Assembly: GCA_039707465.1 (NCBI GenBank)
Contig: CM077645.1
Location: 164,697,503 to 164,761,502, forward strand
Reading direction: 5' to 3'
DNA: 64,000 nucleotides
DNA from: Rhabdophis nuchalis
Taxonomy: Eukaryota > Chordata > Lepidosauria > Squamata > Natricidae
The notes beneath the pieces were generated by a model. The model saw only the letters and a list, made by a program, of their open reading frames with translations, did no database searches and had not been told where the DNA came from. Every line of letters begins with the position of its first letter. Position 1 is the stretch's first letter. The position numbers and the translations under genes are program-made. Of the stretch, positions 31,609 through 43,404 are shown in pieces.

Positions 31609-31800
31609 GTGGAGTTCTAGATGGGCAAAGTGCAGTCTTTTGCTAACCCAGAGTAATCTTTCTTCTTTGTCTTAAAGGCTTATCTTTTATTTCTTTTCTC
31701 TCTTTATATTGCCCCTTTCTAGGCTGAACTTTTCCTTTACTATTTCTTATTTTCTTAACCTTATCTCCAGGCAGAACTTCTAAAATTTCTTCTAACACTT

Positions 31801-32210
31801 TAGATTAGATTAGATTAGATTTATTGAATTTATATACCACCCTTCTTCCTTTTGGGACTCAGGGCGGTGTACAGCCAACAGTAAGAGTGGATAATACAAA
31901 AGCTAAAATCATATGTTAAGATATATTAAATGGATTGGCCTACCAATTAAACCCCCCTGCTAAAATCAATTTAAAAACTACGACAGGCCGGCAGCACAAA
32001 ATAAATGGGTCTTCAGGGCCCAACGGAAGAGGCGTAGGTCCGTGATCGTCCGTAGTTCAGGGGGTAGGTCATTCCAGAGGGCAGGGGCTGCCACAGAGAA
32101 GGCTCTCCCCCTAGGGGTCGCCAGCCGACATTGCCTGGCCGACGGCACCCTGAGGAGGCCCTCTCTGTGGGAGCAAACTGGTCGGTGGGAGGTATTTGGC
32201 AGCAGGAGGC
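31801..32210 (-). mobile_element. L2-type LINE 3' end, antisense, (TAGAT)n tail
   Basis: The terminus at 31801-31870 has a (TAGAT)n tail and GGACTCAGGGCGGTGTACAG-type sequence. The minus-strand frame encodes HREGLLRVPSARQCRLATP, GRAFSVAAPALWNDLPPELR and TITDLRLFRWALKTHLF, the reverse transcriptase C-terminus. 5'-truncated near 32205. Confidence 0.85.
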
Positions 32211-32964
32211 TTTCTGTATGTGTGTGTGCAAACGAGTACACTTGTGCACCCATAGCTTTCAAAATCTTTTCTAATTCTTCTGGGTTTTAGTTTGTTTCTC
32301 TGTTCCTTAGACAGAGTTCTGGCTTTGCTGGAAAGTCATAATTCTGATTTCCTTCACTGATTCTAAACTCTGTAAGAAGAAATGTCTTAATGCTCCTCTT
32401 AATCTCTGTTTACTTTAGAATCTCTGAGGATATAATTTCTTTTTCTAACTTCCTCCAGTTATAAACCCTCATCCAAACACTGTATTTTGCCTGGCAGCTT
32501 CTTGCCTGCTTACATTAAGATATTATCTCCTTTACTTATTACTTATTTCTCAGCTGAGAAATCTCCAACTGAGATGCAGTATAAATGTATCTATCTTTCA
32601 TTAATTCTGCTTATTTCCTGTTTTAATTTCTTTAAGGGATAATATGATGTATATATGCATATTTCCCTATAACGTATCAGCCTGCCTGGTTCTTCCAAGT
32701 TTCATGAAATCTCAAAAATATGATAGAGAATCCTCTTTAGAAGAGAAAGAAAATGTTTGGGAAAATGCAAAGGTGGTTTCATTCTTACAAGATGCCCAAG
32801 CTTCTGTTGAAACTGACTAACAGCATAACAATCTTATTTTAAAAGTTCACGTTGTATTGATAGCAGTTTCCCTAAGAAGGTCATGATTGTATATCTGAGA
32901 ATGCTTCAAGTCTATTTTTATCATCTTATTTTCCTGTAAATTTGATAAGAAAGGGAAACCACAT
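32211..32964. other. No recognisable feature
   Basis: No supported gene or repeat. Confidence 0.4.
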
Positions 32965-32969
32965 TGGCA

Positions 32970-33425
32970 AAGCTATATACGAGACCGCCTCCTGCCCCAT
33001 ACATCCCTTCGTCCGATCCGCTCCCACAGAGCGGGCCTTCTCCGGGTGCCGTCGGCGGGGCAATGCCGGTTGGCGACATTGGAGAAGGACCTTCTCTGTG
33101 GCGGGCCCGGCCCTCTGGAACGACCTACTCCCCGACCTTCGCACTATCTCGGACCTCCGCCTCTTCAGCCAACGTCTTAAGACGTATTTATTTCAGCAAG
33201 CCGGCCTAGGATAGCCCCCCGTTTCTGACTTTTTAAAAACAAATTATAATTTGGTAATGGTTTTAACATGGGTTTTAGCACGGGTTAATTAATTTAATAT
33301 ATTTTAACTGATATTTATTGTATTTTGGGGTTTTGAATAATGCCTGTGCACCACCCTGGGTCCTAACAAGGAGAAGGGCGGGGTATAAATTTAATAAAAT
33401 AAAAATAAATAAATAAAATAAAGGT
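32970..33425 (+). mobile_element. L2-type LINE 3' end, sense
   Basis: Encodes ETASCPIHPFVRSAPTERAF in one frame, then FSVAGPALWNDLLPDLRTIS and LRLFSQRLKTYLFQQAGLG in the LINE frame, with a small deletion between them. The 3' untranslated region ends CACCCTGGGTCC, GGAGAAGGGCGGGGTATAAA and a long AATAAA-type tail to about 33420. Confidence 0.85.
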
Positions 33426-34309
33426 GTCATATCTTTCATAGTTAAATTTAGACACCCTGAACCATTACTCAATGGTTCTCCACTATGGCACACTAAAGAC
33501 AAGAGACAAGTGCTGGAGTAATATATGTTTACTCCAAATATGTTTTCAAGACAGGAAAAAAAAGTACAGAATTTACATAACTCAGAATTTCATTCACAGT
33601 TTGTAATGGGAGGGGGAGGAAATGGAAACTCTCCAGTTTAATTAAACCAGCTCATTTTTAATTAAGCTACAGGACATAACAAGCCATCAAGTATTTTGTC
33701 TTCCTTCATCACAACTATTTGGCAGCTGATTGTGAGGTGGAGAATAAGCCACCCCATATTTAAACAGGAAAGCATTAGGAGAACTTCAAGAATCACACCG
33801 GAGAGTGTTATCACTGTTGTATACTACATATACTTACAGAGATGCTTAATTAAAGGTGTGCAGAAATGCCACTCTTTTCTTGCATGTTCTGTTCATTTAC
33901 AAAAAAAATAATAGCTACATACCTACACATTTCTTCTGTCACAATAGAGAACTGCACTCTGCATTGAAAAGATTTTTCAACTGACACCTGACATCCTATA
34001 GCTCAGTCTTCCATGGGAACTGGAGAAAAATAAAGTTTACTGACTAAGTCATCTAAACCATAACAACCATCATATATTGTAGTTCTGCAAGATAAAGTAT
34101 ATTATTTCTTAGTGTTTTTAGCTTTTTTTTTTTGGGTCAATGCTCAATATCTATTAAATTAGTGTTTCTCAGTCTTGGCAATTCACAGATGTGTGCACCA
34201 AATCCCAGAAGCCCACAGCCCTGAATTCGACTTGGTCATTGATGAGAATTTGGGGACATAAAGTTCACACAACTTGTTCATGTTAGTAAACACTGTATTA
34301 TATGGAGTT
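33426..34309. other. Mostly unassigned; possible hAT remnant near 34160-34230
   Basis: GTGTTTCTCAGTCTTGGCAA with a CAAATCCCAGAAGCCCACAG-like block resembles one arm of the palindromic hAT MITE family seen intact at 57424-57558. Nothing else is recognised. Confidence 0.35.
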
Positions 34310-34740
34310 ATAGCATATAGGGCCTAAGCATATAAGACCATAAGAAAGGCTGGGCACCAAAGAAGTGAGTCCTTTGAACTATGGTGCTGGAGAAGATGCC
34401 TTGGATTGCAAGGTAATTAAACCAGTCAGCCCTAGAGGATATCAACCCTGACTGCTCTTTAGAAGGCCAGATCCTGAAGATGAAACTCAAATACTTTGGC
34501 CACCTAATGAGAAGGAAGGACTCACTGGAGAAGAGCCTAATGCTGGGAAAGATTGAGGACAAAAGAAGAAGGGGGCAACAGAGAATGAGGTGGCTGGATG
34601 GAGTCACTGAAGCAATAGGTTTGAGCTTAAATGGACTCCAGAGGATAGTAGAGGATAGGAAGTCCTGGAGATATGTTGCCAAGGGATTACAATGGGTCGG
34701 ACATGACTTCACAACTAACAACAAAAACAACAAAGTCCTA
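34310..34740 (+). pseudogene. Bov-B/RTE LINE 3' end with reverse transcriptase C-terminus
   Basis: Non-LTR retrotransposon of the RTE clade. Upstream GGGCACCAAAGAAGTGAGTC and ALEDINPD-like segments are in broken frames. From 34480 the frame is open: LKYFGHLMRRKDSLEKSLML, GKIEDKRRRGQQRMRWLDGV, then WRYVAKGLQWVGHDFTTN. It ends GGACATGACTTCACAACTAA with an (AAC)n-like tail. Bov-B is known for horizontal transfer and is abundant in snakes; this copy is 5'-truncated. Confidence 0.85.
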
Positions 34741-36574
34741 AGTGCAACAACAAGGCACTTATGGAGATCAAACATGTCAGGATATGGGCACAAGCATATA
34801 ACTGAAGTCTCATTCCTTTTCTGCCTATGTCATCCATATGTCATAAGTAAAAAAAACAACAACCTGTGCAGCTTTGACTGCATTGTCACAGCTGCTATCT
34901 TGATCACCTCCTGTAGATTCCCCAATAAGTTGACTTCATGCGTTTATGTGTTTCCATAGCAAAATTCATGCCTCTTTCATTAAACATAAAATACAGGAAC
35001 ATATATTAAAACAAAGAATACATTTGCATCCTTTGTATTAGTAAAAACCAATTAACTACACAGTGGGATGTGAAACATTAGCATCCACCCTCACTCTCTA
35101 TCAAATAAATTATCATACCACTTCTGAATATTATTACAAGATGGTTTCCTCTCCGTGCAGGATGTGAAGCACGGTTTTTGGCCAGGGTGTATCATAAAAT
35201 CTGGCAGAAGTACTTTTTGGCAAGCAGTAATTCAAGCAGCAATACGTTTTTATGGATAATTAGTTGATTGAATGGCCATGTGAGGTAGGTATCTCTTAAT
35301 ATTCATGATTAATTCACATCTATGAATATCTTCCTAGCTGAAAGTTTTGTGGTAGTGATACTGTTTCAGTTACTTTAACCAGACATAATATTTTATTGCA
35401 ACAGTAATAAAGACAAATCAATATAAAAAGAATTATAATATGCTTATGAGCAAATGTCCTTTGAATACCCCTGCTATAGGATAAAGTAATCTATTCAGGA
35501 ACTAGATAAAGGATCTTCATCAGTGTAATAACACTTATCTTCTCTCTGATGAGACAGCAAGGGTATCACAAATTCATCTAAACCACTGTCTAATCTCCCG
35601 GTCCAGATTTGAACAGACTGTGAATTTTGAAGTAGGCTACAAGTACACTGGACTTCTAAATTATTTATTCCTCTTTATGGGGTGCCAAAAAAGAAGAGGC
35701 TTTGAAGATTTTGACTTCTAAATGAACTTCAAAATAAAAAAAAATCATCAAAATTGCCTGCATAGTTCAAAAGAAATTCAAAGGGGATATAATTATGGTT
35801 CCTTAAAGTCTACCTTTAAGGCCACATTTTAATGCATGTGTATATATATATGTCTATACACACATATATGCATGTGATTATATATGTGTGTATACATGTA
35901 AGTATTTAAAATATAATTGTATTGTAGTGCTTACTTCTTTGGATTTTACTTCTGGTACATCATGATCCTTCTTTATTATTATTTAATTTTTATTACTTAG
36001 GTCTCACAAGAATTGTCTGCATCTTCAGTAGATTAAAAATGATTGTACCAGGACCTTTTCGTACATTTTGTTCTGCGATCACCCAAACCATGTTTTATCA
36101 ACATGTTACATAGAGGTTGCTGCTTGTGAGATCAAGATGCTCTTTTGAAGAATACCAAAGCATTAAACAAAGGGAAATATTTTGGGGGAAAAACCAGGGT
36201 TCCCTTCTTATGTCCACAAAAGAAAGAAAAATGGTTCCACAAATGAATGAATATATATGTTAATGGATTGGCAATGTTCTTTGTTGAGCACACAAAATCA
36301 TCTAGTGACGACTTGGTATAGAGAAAAATGCATGCTATCTTCATTCCTATCTTTCCTATTGTCCATATATATAGAGAGGAGCACAAGGCTTATCTTAAAG
36401 AAGAAACTCAGGTTAGGAAAATGAGAAAGAAATATAAAATTGTCTCACTTTGATTCTGTTTGGTATAAGAGAGTAGGAAGAAAAATGCTATTAGGCCTTT
36501 AATATTAAATGTTAATTTTAAAATGGGAATTTTAGTGCAGGGATAGTTAGATTTAATTTGTTTTTATTGTATTT
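34741..36574. other. No recognisable feature
   Basis: 1.8 kb with no supported gene. TA/CA-rich low-complexity sequence at 35830-35900. Confidence 0.4.
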
Positions 36575-36702
36575 ATGTATGTATATATTTTATGTTGTTT
36601 TAATTTCTCCCTGTGCACCGCTCCGAGTCCCCTCGGGGAGAGGACGCGGTTATAGAAATAAATATTCTATTCTATTCTATTCTATTCTATTCTATTCTAT
36701 TT
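36575..36702 (+). mobile_element. LINE 3' tail with (AATAG)n microsatellite
   Basis: CTGTGCACCGCTCCGAGTCC, a CCTCGGGGAGAGGACGCGGT block and AATAAA lead directly into about 7.5 units of CTATT (complement AATAG, 36664-36701). The pattern matches the snake CR1-L3 tails reported to seed AATAG microsatellites. Confidence 0.7.
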
Positions 36703-37361
36703 ACTTCAGTCCTCCTAGATAGGCAAGACCAGGAAACTAAAACCGGAAGTACTAATACACTATTTTCTCATGTGCAACAAATTTTGATTTAGCCAGTTTC
36801 TTTACTTCTGGTTTATTTAATTATTTGCATTCAGTACTGCCAATCATATGAATTTAGAATATGGCTGACAGTGTAAGCAATTTATATTATTTCCTTTTTT
36901 TTAATGAGACAGGAGCATAGAGGAGAAAATGTTGGTGTTTCCAGATACTCTCATAATTCAGTCATGACATTGATTCTTTTGTCTTTCCAGCATTGCAAAG
37001 CTGATATGGTGAAGCTGATGCTAGAGCATCTTCTGACTGCTTTTGAAAGAACTGGGAGAGCTCAATATTATAAATGTAACAATATTGAACATATTAATTT
37101 GGGGAGTCATTTGTACTTTAGTGTAAGGCAGCTTGTAATGCTCCTATGATTGATAACATATTTTTCTGTGTTGTATATGTTCTATTTCTTTACTTTGTAT
37201 TTGTGTTTTTGAAGTTGAGTTCAATCTCAAAATACTAGAAGAGAAGGAGATACACAATACAATACACATTTCATATATCAAATTGATTTGACACTTTAAC
37301 TGATTGCCTCCTTTCCTCCCCTAAAAATACCAAACATGTTCTATGTGTGTGAAAAATGTTT
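36703..37361. other. No recognisable feature
   Basis: No supported gene or repeat. Confidence 0.4.
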
Positions 37362-37425
37362 CTATATTATATTTATTCAATTTATACCCCGCCCTTCTCC
37401 AAACGGACCCAGGGCGGCGGTGAGG
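37362..37425 (-). mobile_element. LINE 3'-tail stub
   Basis: On the minus strand CCGCCCTGGGTCCGTTTGGA, GAAGGGCGGGGTATAAATTG and an AATAA-type tail; only about 50 bp of LINE. It abuts a short tandem repeat of GAGGGGTGATC (about 37420-37445). Confidence 0.75.
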
Positions 37426-37445
37426 GGTGATCTGAGGGGTGATCA

Positions 37446-39595
37446 AGTATTTAATCTTGTATTGAAAAGAAATGGCTTTGATCCCTTTCTCTCTCTCTGT
37501 TTCCCTCCCTTCATAGCATCACCCAAGTAAAAAAGAATAAGTTAAATTCTTCATAAGTATGAGTTTGGAAGTTTCCTTTCACTGGGCAATCATATGTCTA
37601 AAATATGTCTACCATTTTTCCTACCTCAATTAAATGCCCAGAAAGAAAACACTCCTCCATAGAATTGTGTCCTGGAAGCAGGAGCTACCAGGAAAGTACT
37701 CCAGCATTAGCACTTGCAACCTTGCAACAATAAAAGACAGAAAAAAGAATTTGGTCAGGAACCATGGAAGCACGCTGAGAAAGGGCTGAAAAAAACAGGT
37801 TCTTTCATAAAATCATGAAATATCCGAGAAATAAAACAAATGTCTTATTTGTTTTAAAAATCAAATCATTCCTGTTTAATATATTTATTTCTTGAGTTGG
37901 AGCCATTTGAGGGTTGAGGTTACATGCTCTGAGGTTCATAATACCCTTGAAATAAAAAGGAACAGATGATCACCAGCTTTTTGAAACTAATGATCAAATG
38001 GCCTCAAATGCCAGCTGGAGACTTTATTGCCTTATATCAATTTTACATTCATTTGACACTCAATAAAGATGTATATAAAAGAAAATTGGATTAATCATAA
38101 CTCCTAAATAACAAAAATGGGAGAGGAGAGAGAAAGAGAAGAAAAATAAGCTCTGCAAAATTCAGGAGCAGCACTCTGAATGTCAATGAAGTTGAGAATG
38201 GACTAACATAGCAAGAGATCTGCACAGACCTTTTATCTTTCAAATTAGGAGGATATGTCCAGGATGCTGCCCTTTTACAGGAATGGAGAATGGCTACATT
38301 AATGGCCCCACGTCTTCAGAATCAAAAAGTGTGCAAAATTATCCTCATGCCATGCATATTGAATATTAATGGCATCTAATACTGTAGTTTGTTAACCTTT
38401 TCCGTTAGTGGTCAGGAATGAAGCATGCTAGGAACAAATGCATGACAGAAGAAGAAAATGTTTCTGGCAGCAATTGGGCTTCATTTGACACTTAATAAAA
38501 ACCATCAAGTCTGTATTATGTTAGATTAACTGAGATCTGGATACTGTATGACAAGTCATTATTATTAAAGGCAAGTGGAGGGTATTTTCAAATACACCTT
38601 GGAGTGACACATGCTAAAATATGTATGGCAAAGTCTTGAATGTCAAGGACATTTTTGTGTAGTGTGTAATAGAAACTACATGAAATGTGCAGTCTGGGAT
38701 CTATTTTATGCACCAATGAAGGTCTCAGAGCGTCACAATGAGTGTTTTATTGAAAGTTGTCATCCATTGTTGTCAGTTCAAGTGAACAGTAAATACCTAA
38801 GATTAATCATCAGTTAGATTTCATACAGTGCCTGCAAGTGCATTCAGAATGGCAAGATAGTGGATAGTTTACCAAATATCATTGTTTTTATAATACACTA
38901 TAATTGTATGTTTCAGTTGTTATATAGAGACTTAAATAGCCTTTGTTTCTTACATTCTTTGAGAAGAATCCAAACAGTGCAGCAGAGATAGAAGTGTTCT
39001 TTTTCAATGTGTGATAAAACAGGAGTGGACATCTGTGGGTCTCCAGATAATTGCTTCAAATCTAACTCCCAGTAGTGCCAATTATTCTGGCCACTCATTG
39101 GAGATGAAATTGTAATTCAACAACCTCAAAATACCCATAGGCTTTTCTCCCTTACTTTAAGGCATCCACTAATTTCAGCAAATTGTAAAAATAGAACAGA
39201 TGGTATTTATCCATTTTGAGGCAGTTCTTGAATTAGAAGGCTCACAGGTGATCTCTCGAACTCACATTTTTAGTTTGTTGAAGGATGAGATAAATGAGCA
39301 CATATTTCCAATAAAATTTAATTCTAAGCCCTATAATGACTCTTCAGAAGGACTTGCCTGCATACAGGCCATACAAAACTTACCAATGTGATAGCATAGC
39401 TTCGAGAGATGGCTCTCAAATCACATGTACCATCTTCCTAATTCTTACATCCACAACTTCAGCAAATGCAATATGAAAGGTTAGTACTCACTTTTGTTCT
39501 ATAAAAAGGACTTTTATTTGCAGGTGGTATGCATTGTTTTAAAACCATTTTGTCCATGCTAACTGATCCATGAACATTACCACAATTTTAGGATG
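37446..39595. other. Mostly unassigned; possible hAT remnant near 39010-39130
   Basis: CAGGAGTGGACATCTGTGGG, CTCCAGATAATTG and TAACTCCCAGTAGTGCC resemble a decayed hAT MITE arm. The rest shows no supported gene or repeat. Confidence 0.35.
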
Positions 39596-39612
39596 GTCAG
39601 TTTAGTGCAGTA

Positions 39613-39981
39613 AGGTAAAGGTTCCCCTCTCACATATGTGGTAGTCATACTCAACCCTAGGGGGCAGTACTCATCTCCATTTGGAGAAGGGCGGGGTATA
39701 AATTCAATAAAATCAAATCAAATCAAAGTCAAAGATGATGAAGATGTCTCCATGGTCATGTGGCTAGCATAACTAAATGCTGAAGGTGCATGGAGAGCTG
39801 TTACCTTCTCACCAAAGGTGGTCCCTATTTTTCTACATGCTTTCAAACTGCTAGGTTGGCAGAAGCTGAGACACGTAATGGGAGCTCATTCTGTTACATA
39901 GCACTAGGGATTCAAACCGCCAAACTGCTGACCTTTTTGATTGACAAGCTCAGCATCTTAGCCACTGAGCCACCATGTCCC
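39613..39981 (-). mobile_element. tRNA-derived SINE inserted in the Sauria SINE
   Basis: On the minus strand it starts GGGACATGGTGGCTCAGTGG with an A box (TGGCTCAGTGGCTAAG, 39957-39972) and a B box (GGTTTGAATCCC, 39907-39918). It ends near GGGGAACCTTTACC. It is flanked by an exact 12-bp duplication TTTAGTGCAGTA (39601-39612 and 39982-39993). A 44-bp LINE tail is inserted inside it. Confidence 0.85.
39684..39727 (+). mobile_element. 44-bp LINE 3'-tail stub nested in a SINE
   Basis: GGAGAAGGGCGGGGTATAAA followed by TTCAATAAAATCAAATCAAA-type tail units interrupts the SINE between its CATCTCCATTT and GTCAAAGATG segments. Confidence 0.8.
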
Positions 39982-40195
39982 TTTAGTGCAGTAGTTAAGG
40001 AATTAAGCTAGAAACTGAAAGACTTGAGTTCTAGTCCTGCCTTAGGCACCAAAACCTCTAGGTGACCCTGGGCCAGTCACTCTCTCTCAGTCCTAGGAAA
40101 GCAGACAATAGCAAACCACTTTCCAAAACATTGTCAGGGAAAACGTCAGAGTAATCCAAACAGTTGCCAGGAATCAAAAACCGAACTGAACATGC

Positions 40196-41664
40196 CCAAT
40201 AAACATATATGCTGCATCCTTAAAGAATATCTCCATCTGCATCTATTATATTTATATCCACCCCTGTCTTCCAAATCATTGACCTAAAATAACTTTTATG
40301 CCCTCTCGATTGGATTACAACTTTGAGAATTCCCAGAAACCATAGCAGCTGTGTTCCTAATACTCTTGGAGGACACAAAATAACAAGTGCCTTTGTGTAA
40401 GTCTCTTGTCAAAGGCAGTGCTTGGCTAATTCTGTTGAGAACATTTTCTGCTTACCCTTGGTTAACTGTCAAGACAAAAATGGAAACATTCATTATCTTA
40501 TTTTGCAATACAACTCATCTCTCACAGCTCTGTCAGTGGCAGCCCCCGTACAGCAGGACTTCTTTTTTTTTAATCTTTCATTCTCACAAGACAGCTATGC
40601 CTGCATTTTCTTTGAGATTTATCAGCTTTTAAAAATTTCCTTTAAATGCAAACAGCCAGTAAAGCTACCACCAGTGAGTCTCTGAAGTCTGATAACAAGG
40701 GAAAATATCAAGCCAACTGCTATTACAAGGAGTGTTACATTAAAAAAACTGCAACTTTCATGCCTGTCCTTCAAAAGATCTTAGCGGCCTCTGTTGGTCT
40801 TCTGTTTTAGACAGCTGTTGCAGTTCTTTGCACTTCTATTAAATATCTTATTTCCACATGTTATTCAGTCAGCAGTGACCTTTATAATAAACCTCTTAAA
40901 ATGAAAAATGTATCTCATATTGAAATTACAAAGCTGTTATTCGTAACACTTCATTTCTTGTACTGAGGGACTTTTAAAGGGACAAAAAACACAGTTCAGA
41001 CAGTTAGATAAAGCAGGCAGGACAAGACTTTTAGAAAGAAAACGAGGAATAGCTTCCCAGAGGGTATGAAAGACTGTTTATCTTTATTCAGGCTAAAGAA
41101 AGAATGTAGGTATTGAATGTTTTGATTTCCTAGATAAAGACTGTTCCCATTCATCTGAAAGAAAAAGGAGTCTGTCACATAATAATGTGGCATTATATTA
41201 CCATCTGTGGTTCAATTTTGAAGTGACGCCTCTGCACAATAAATTGATATGACTGGATAAATGAGTCTGGTGTCTTGGTGGGGCTGAGGAGGGATAGCAC
41301 AGTAGGGGCAGCAGACAGAAAGAAAATGCTTCAGGCATGTTGCAAGACTTTGACTTCAAGTTTCAAAACAGTTTCCATTTAGCTTGGTTCATTGGTCAAT
41401 TGAAATATATTTCTATACCGGATGCTTTTCACCCCCTCAGTTATTTAACAAAAAAACAAAAAAAAGCTTAGCAATTTAGCATGCTTTAAAAAATGAGTTG
41501 TCGGCGTGACTGCCAAATTCATCTAAAATTAAAATGAATATTCCACTCGTTGCTGCGACCTTTTAGTAACTACAAAATGACCTGGAAAGGACAGATTAGG
41601 GCTATGTCCCTGACTTGCAATAACTCAATTGAACAGAGGGATAGAATCAAGATCACTTTATAAT
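40196..41664. other. No recognisable feature
   Basis: No supported gene or repeat. A conspicuous run of short ORFs at 40387-40685 has no motif. Confidence 0.4.
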
Positions 41665-41798
41665 GCCTTGGTAAGACCGGTAGGCTCCACCCACCCACCC
41701 AGGCGCTTCTGTGCATGCGCAGAAGCATCGTGTGAGCATGCAAGTGTGCATGCATGCACGAGCGAACTGGTAGTAAAATAAATTGAAACCCGCCACTG
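41665..41798. mobile_element. Partial hAT-type MITE, right end
   Basis: ACTGGTAGTAAAATAAATTG then AAACCCGCCACTG matches the right end of the copies at 3558 and 31608. The interior GTGCATGCGCAGAAGC and ACTGGTAG blocks differ. Left end absent. Confidence 0.5.
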
Positions 41799-42715
41799 GT
41801 GCAAAACTGTAATAAATATATAAAAGATAGAAATTACCAATGATAAAAGCAAAATTCCCAAATGCATATATACCCACCATTAGAGGAATGTCTAGATTTA
41901 GCATCTTCCATTGGTTAATAGAAGCAAACCAATCTACCTAATAATTTGTTCATACTTCTTAATACGAATACAAAAATGATGCCATATGTTTTGCATCTAT
42001 TGCATGACATTTTGGAAAGAGCAGTTGGCTGTCAAAGGATTTTCCATCTGAAATAAAAGAACATATAGAAAATAGGTATTTCATCTTTATATTATGCAAA
42101 GAGCATTGTAAATTAATACAAATTTAAAAGGGAAAATTAAATAATGTTCAATTTCAATTTTTAAAACATACTTTTCTTTTATTGTAAGATATAGTTGCCT
42201 AAACTCCTAGAGACATTTCCAAGTATATTCACGATGTTTCTGTACTTCCAGAAACCTAAAGACTGTCTGTTAGCACTTAAATTCTTCAGCAGACTGAGGA
42301 ATACTTTCATTCTCATTAACACTTACCTCTGTATTCTCATTGCTATGGAGAAAAAAGCTGGTGAAAAGGTGGGTGAGAAGTTACTTTTGTCATTTTTATT
42401 CAGATCACCTGTTCTTTTATTTATGAATGCATTCTTCTGAAGTCAGTTGAGAACATTAGTCTCTGTGCAACACATTGGCTTGTTTTTGAGGTGACTGTAA
42501 AAGTAGCATAATTGGCTTTCTTGTTTATTGCCAGGAAACATTTTGGTCCAGAATAAGTCTTGCTGTTTTCAGTTTAAGAAAAACAAAATAAATTCATGTG
42601 TAGAACTAAGAGGATTTAAGTCCACCTCTTAAAGCCCAGTAGATTTTGTTTTGTCCTTATGTATTAGGACCATGGAGTGTTTGGAAAATAGTTCAGCACA
42701 GGAGTTCCAGGGCAC
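41799..42715. other. No recognisable feature
   Basis: No supported gene or repeat. Confidence 0.4.
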
Positions 42716-43143
42716 ACAAAATCTCCCTTGCGGGACTCAGGGCAGTGAACAGGCGATAATAAAAAACCATAATAAAACATCCAATAATCCAATAAATATG
42801 CTAAAAGTTCTAAAACCAAATTAAACAGTGGGCCTGCTCTAAAATACCATTATAAAACCCTAATAAAACAAATTAAAACTACGCCAGGCCGGCCGCACGA
42901 AATAGATGGGTTTTCAGGGCTCGGCGGAAAAGGTGCAGGTCCGTGATTGTATGTAGGTCAGGGGGTAGGTCATTCCAGAGGGCAGGAGCTGCCACAGAGA
43001 AGGCTCTCCCCCAGGGGTTGCCAGCTGGCATTGACTGTCCGACGGAACCCTGAGGAGGCCCTCTCTGTGGGAGCGGACTGGTCGGAGGGAGGTATGTGGT
43101 AGGAGACAGTCTTGCAAAGACCTAGGTCCCTTGCCATGGAGCG
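42716..43143 (-). mobile_element. L2-type LINE 3' end, antisense
   Basis: The minus-strand frame encodes LPHTSLRPVRSHREGLLRVP then an interrupted SLWQLLPSGMTYPL segment, homologous to the reverse transcriptase C-terminus at 14308. The last tail bases are missing or degenerate at 42716. The 5' junction has a short duplication of ACCTAGGTCCCTT (43120 and 43147). Confidence 0.8.
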
Positions 43144-43404
43144 CAAATACCTAGGTCCCTTGTCATGTCACTATCACAAGGGGTTGTTGAGCTGCTTTTT
43201 GTGTTTGATTTTTGGTATATAGGCTCCTGGATGCAATTCTTTCCACAAGGTCAGTATTCCTATGGGAGATACATTTAAAAACAGGCACCATATTTTTAAT
43301 ATATTAACTTCGCATAATTCAGGGCAGCGTACATGATCAGTAGCAGTAAAAAAATTCATAAGGTTGACATAATAATGAAACAAAATGAAAACAAAATCAC
43401 AATT

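Larger units (their letters stand above)
39596..40195 (+). mobile_element. Sauria-type SINE, split by a second SINE
   Basis: The 5' end with its A-box-like TTTAGTGCAGTA is at 39596-39612; the rest runs 39982-40195. Body: GAGTTCTAGTCCTGCCTTAG (B-box-like), GACCCTGGGCCAGTCACTCT, CTCTCAGTCCTAGGAAAGC, then a Bov-B-like 3' end (GCAAACCACTTTCC, AATCAAAAACCGAACTGAA). This matches the Sauria SINE family of squamates, which depends on Bov-B machinery. Transcription would be by RNA polymerase III. Confidence 0.75.

Noticed and set aside
36904..37149. 81-codon ORF as a possible host exon
   Set aside because: No recognisable domain, no splice context that I can support, and normal by chance in AT-rich DNA of this length.
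39907..39972. Possible tRNA gene (A and B boxes on the minus strand)
   Set aside because: The boxes belong to a SINE with a 12-bp target duplication and a non-tRNA body; there is no cloverleaf or CCA-type end.
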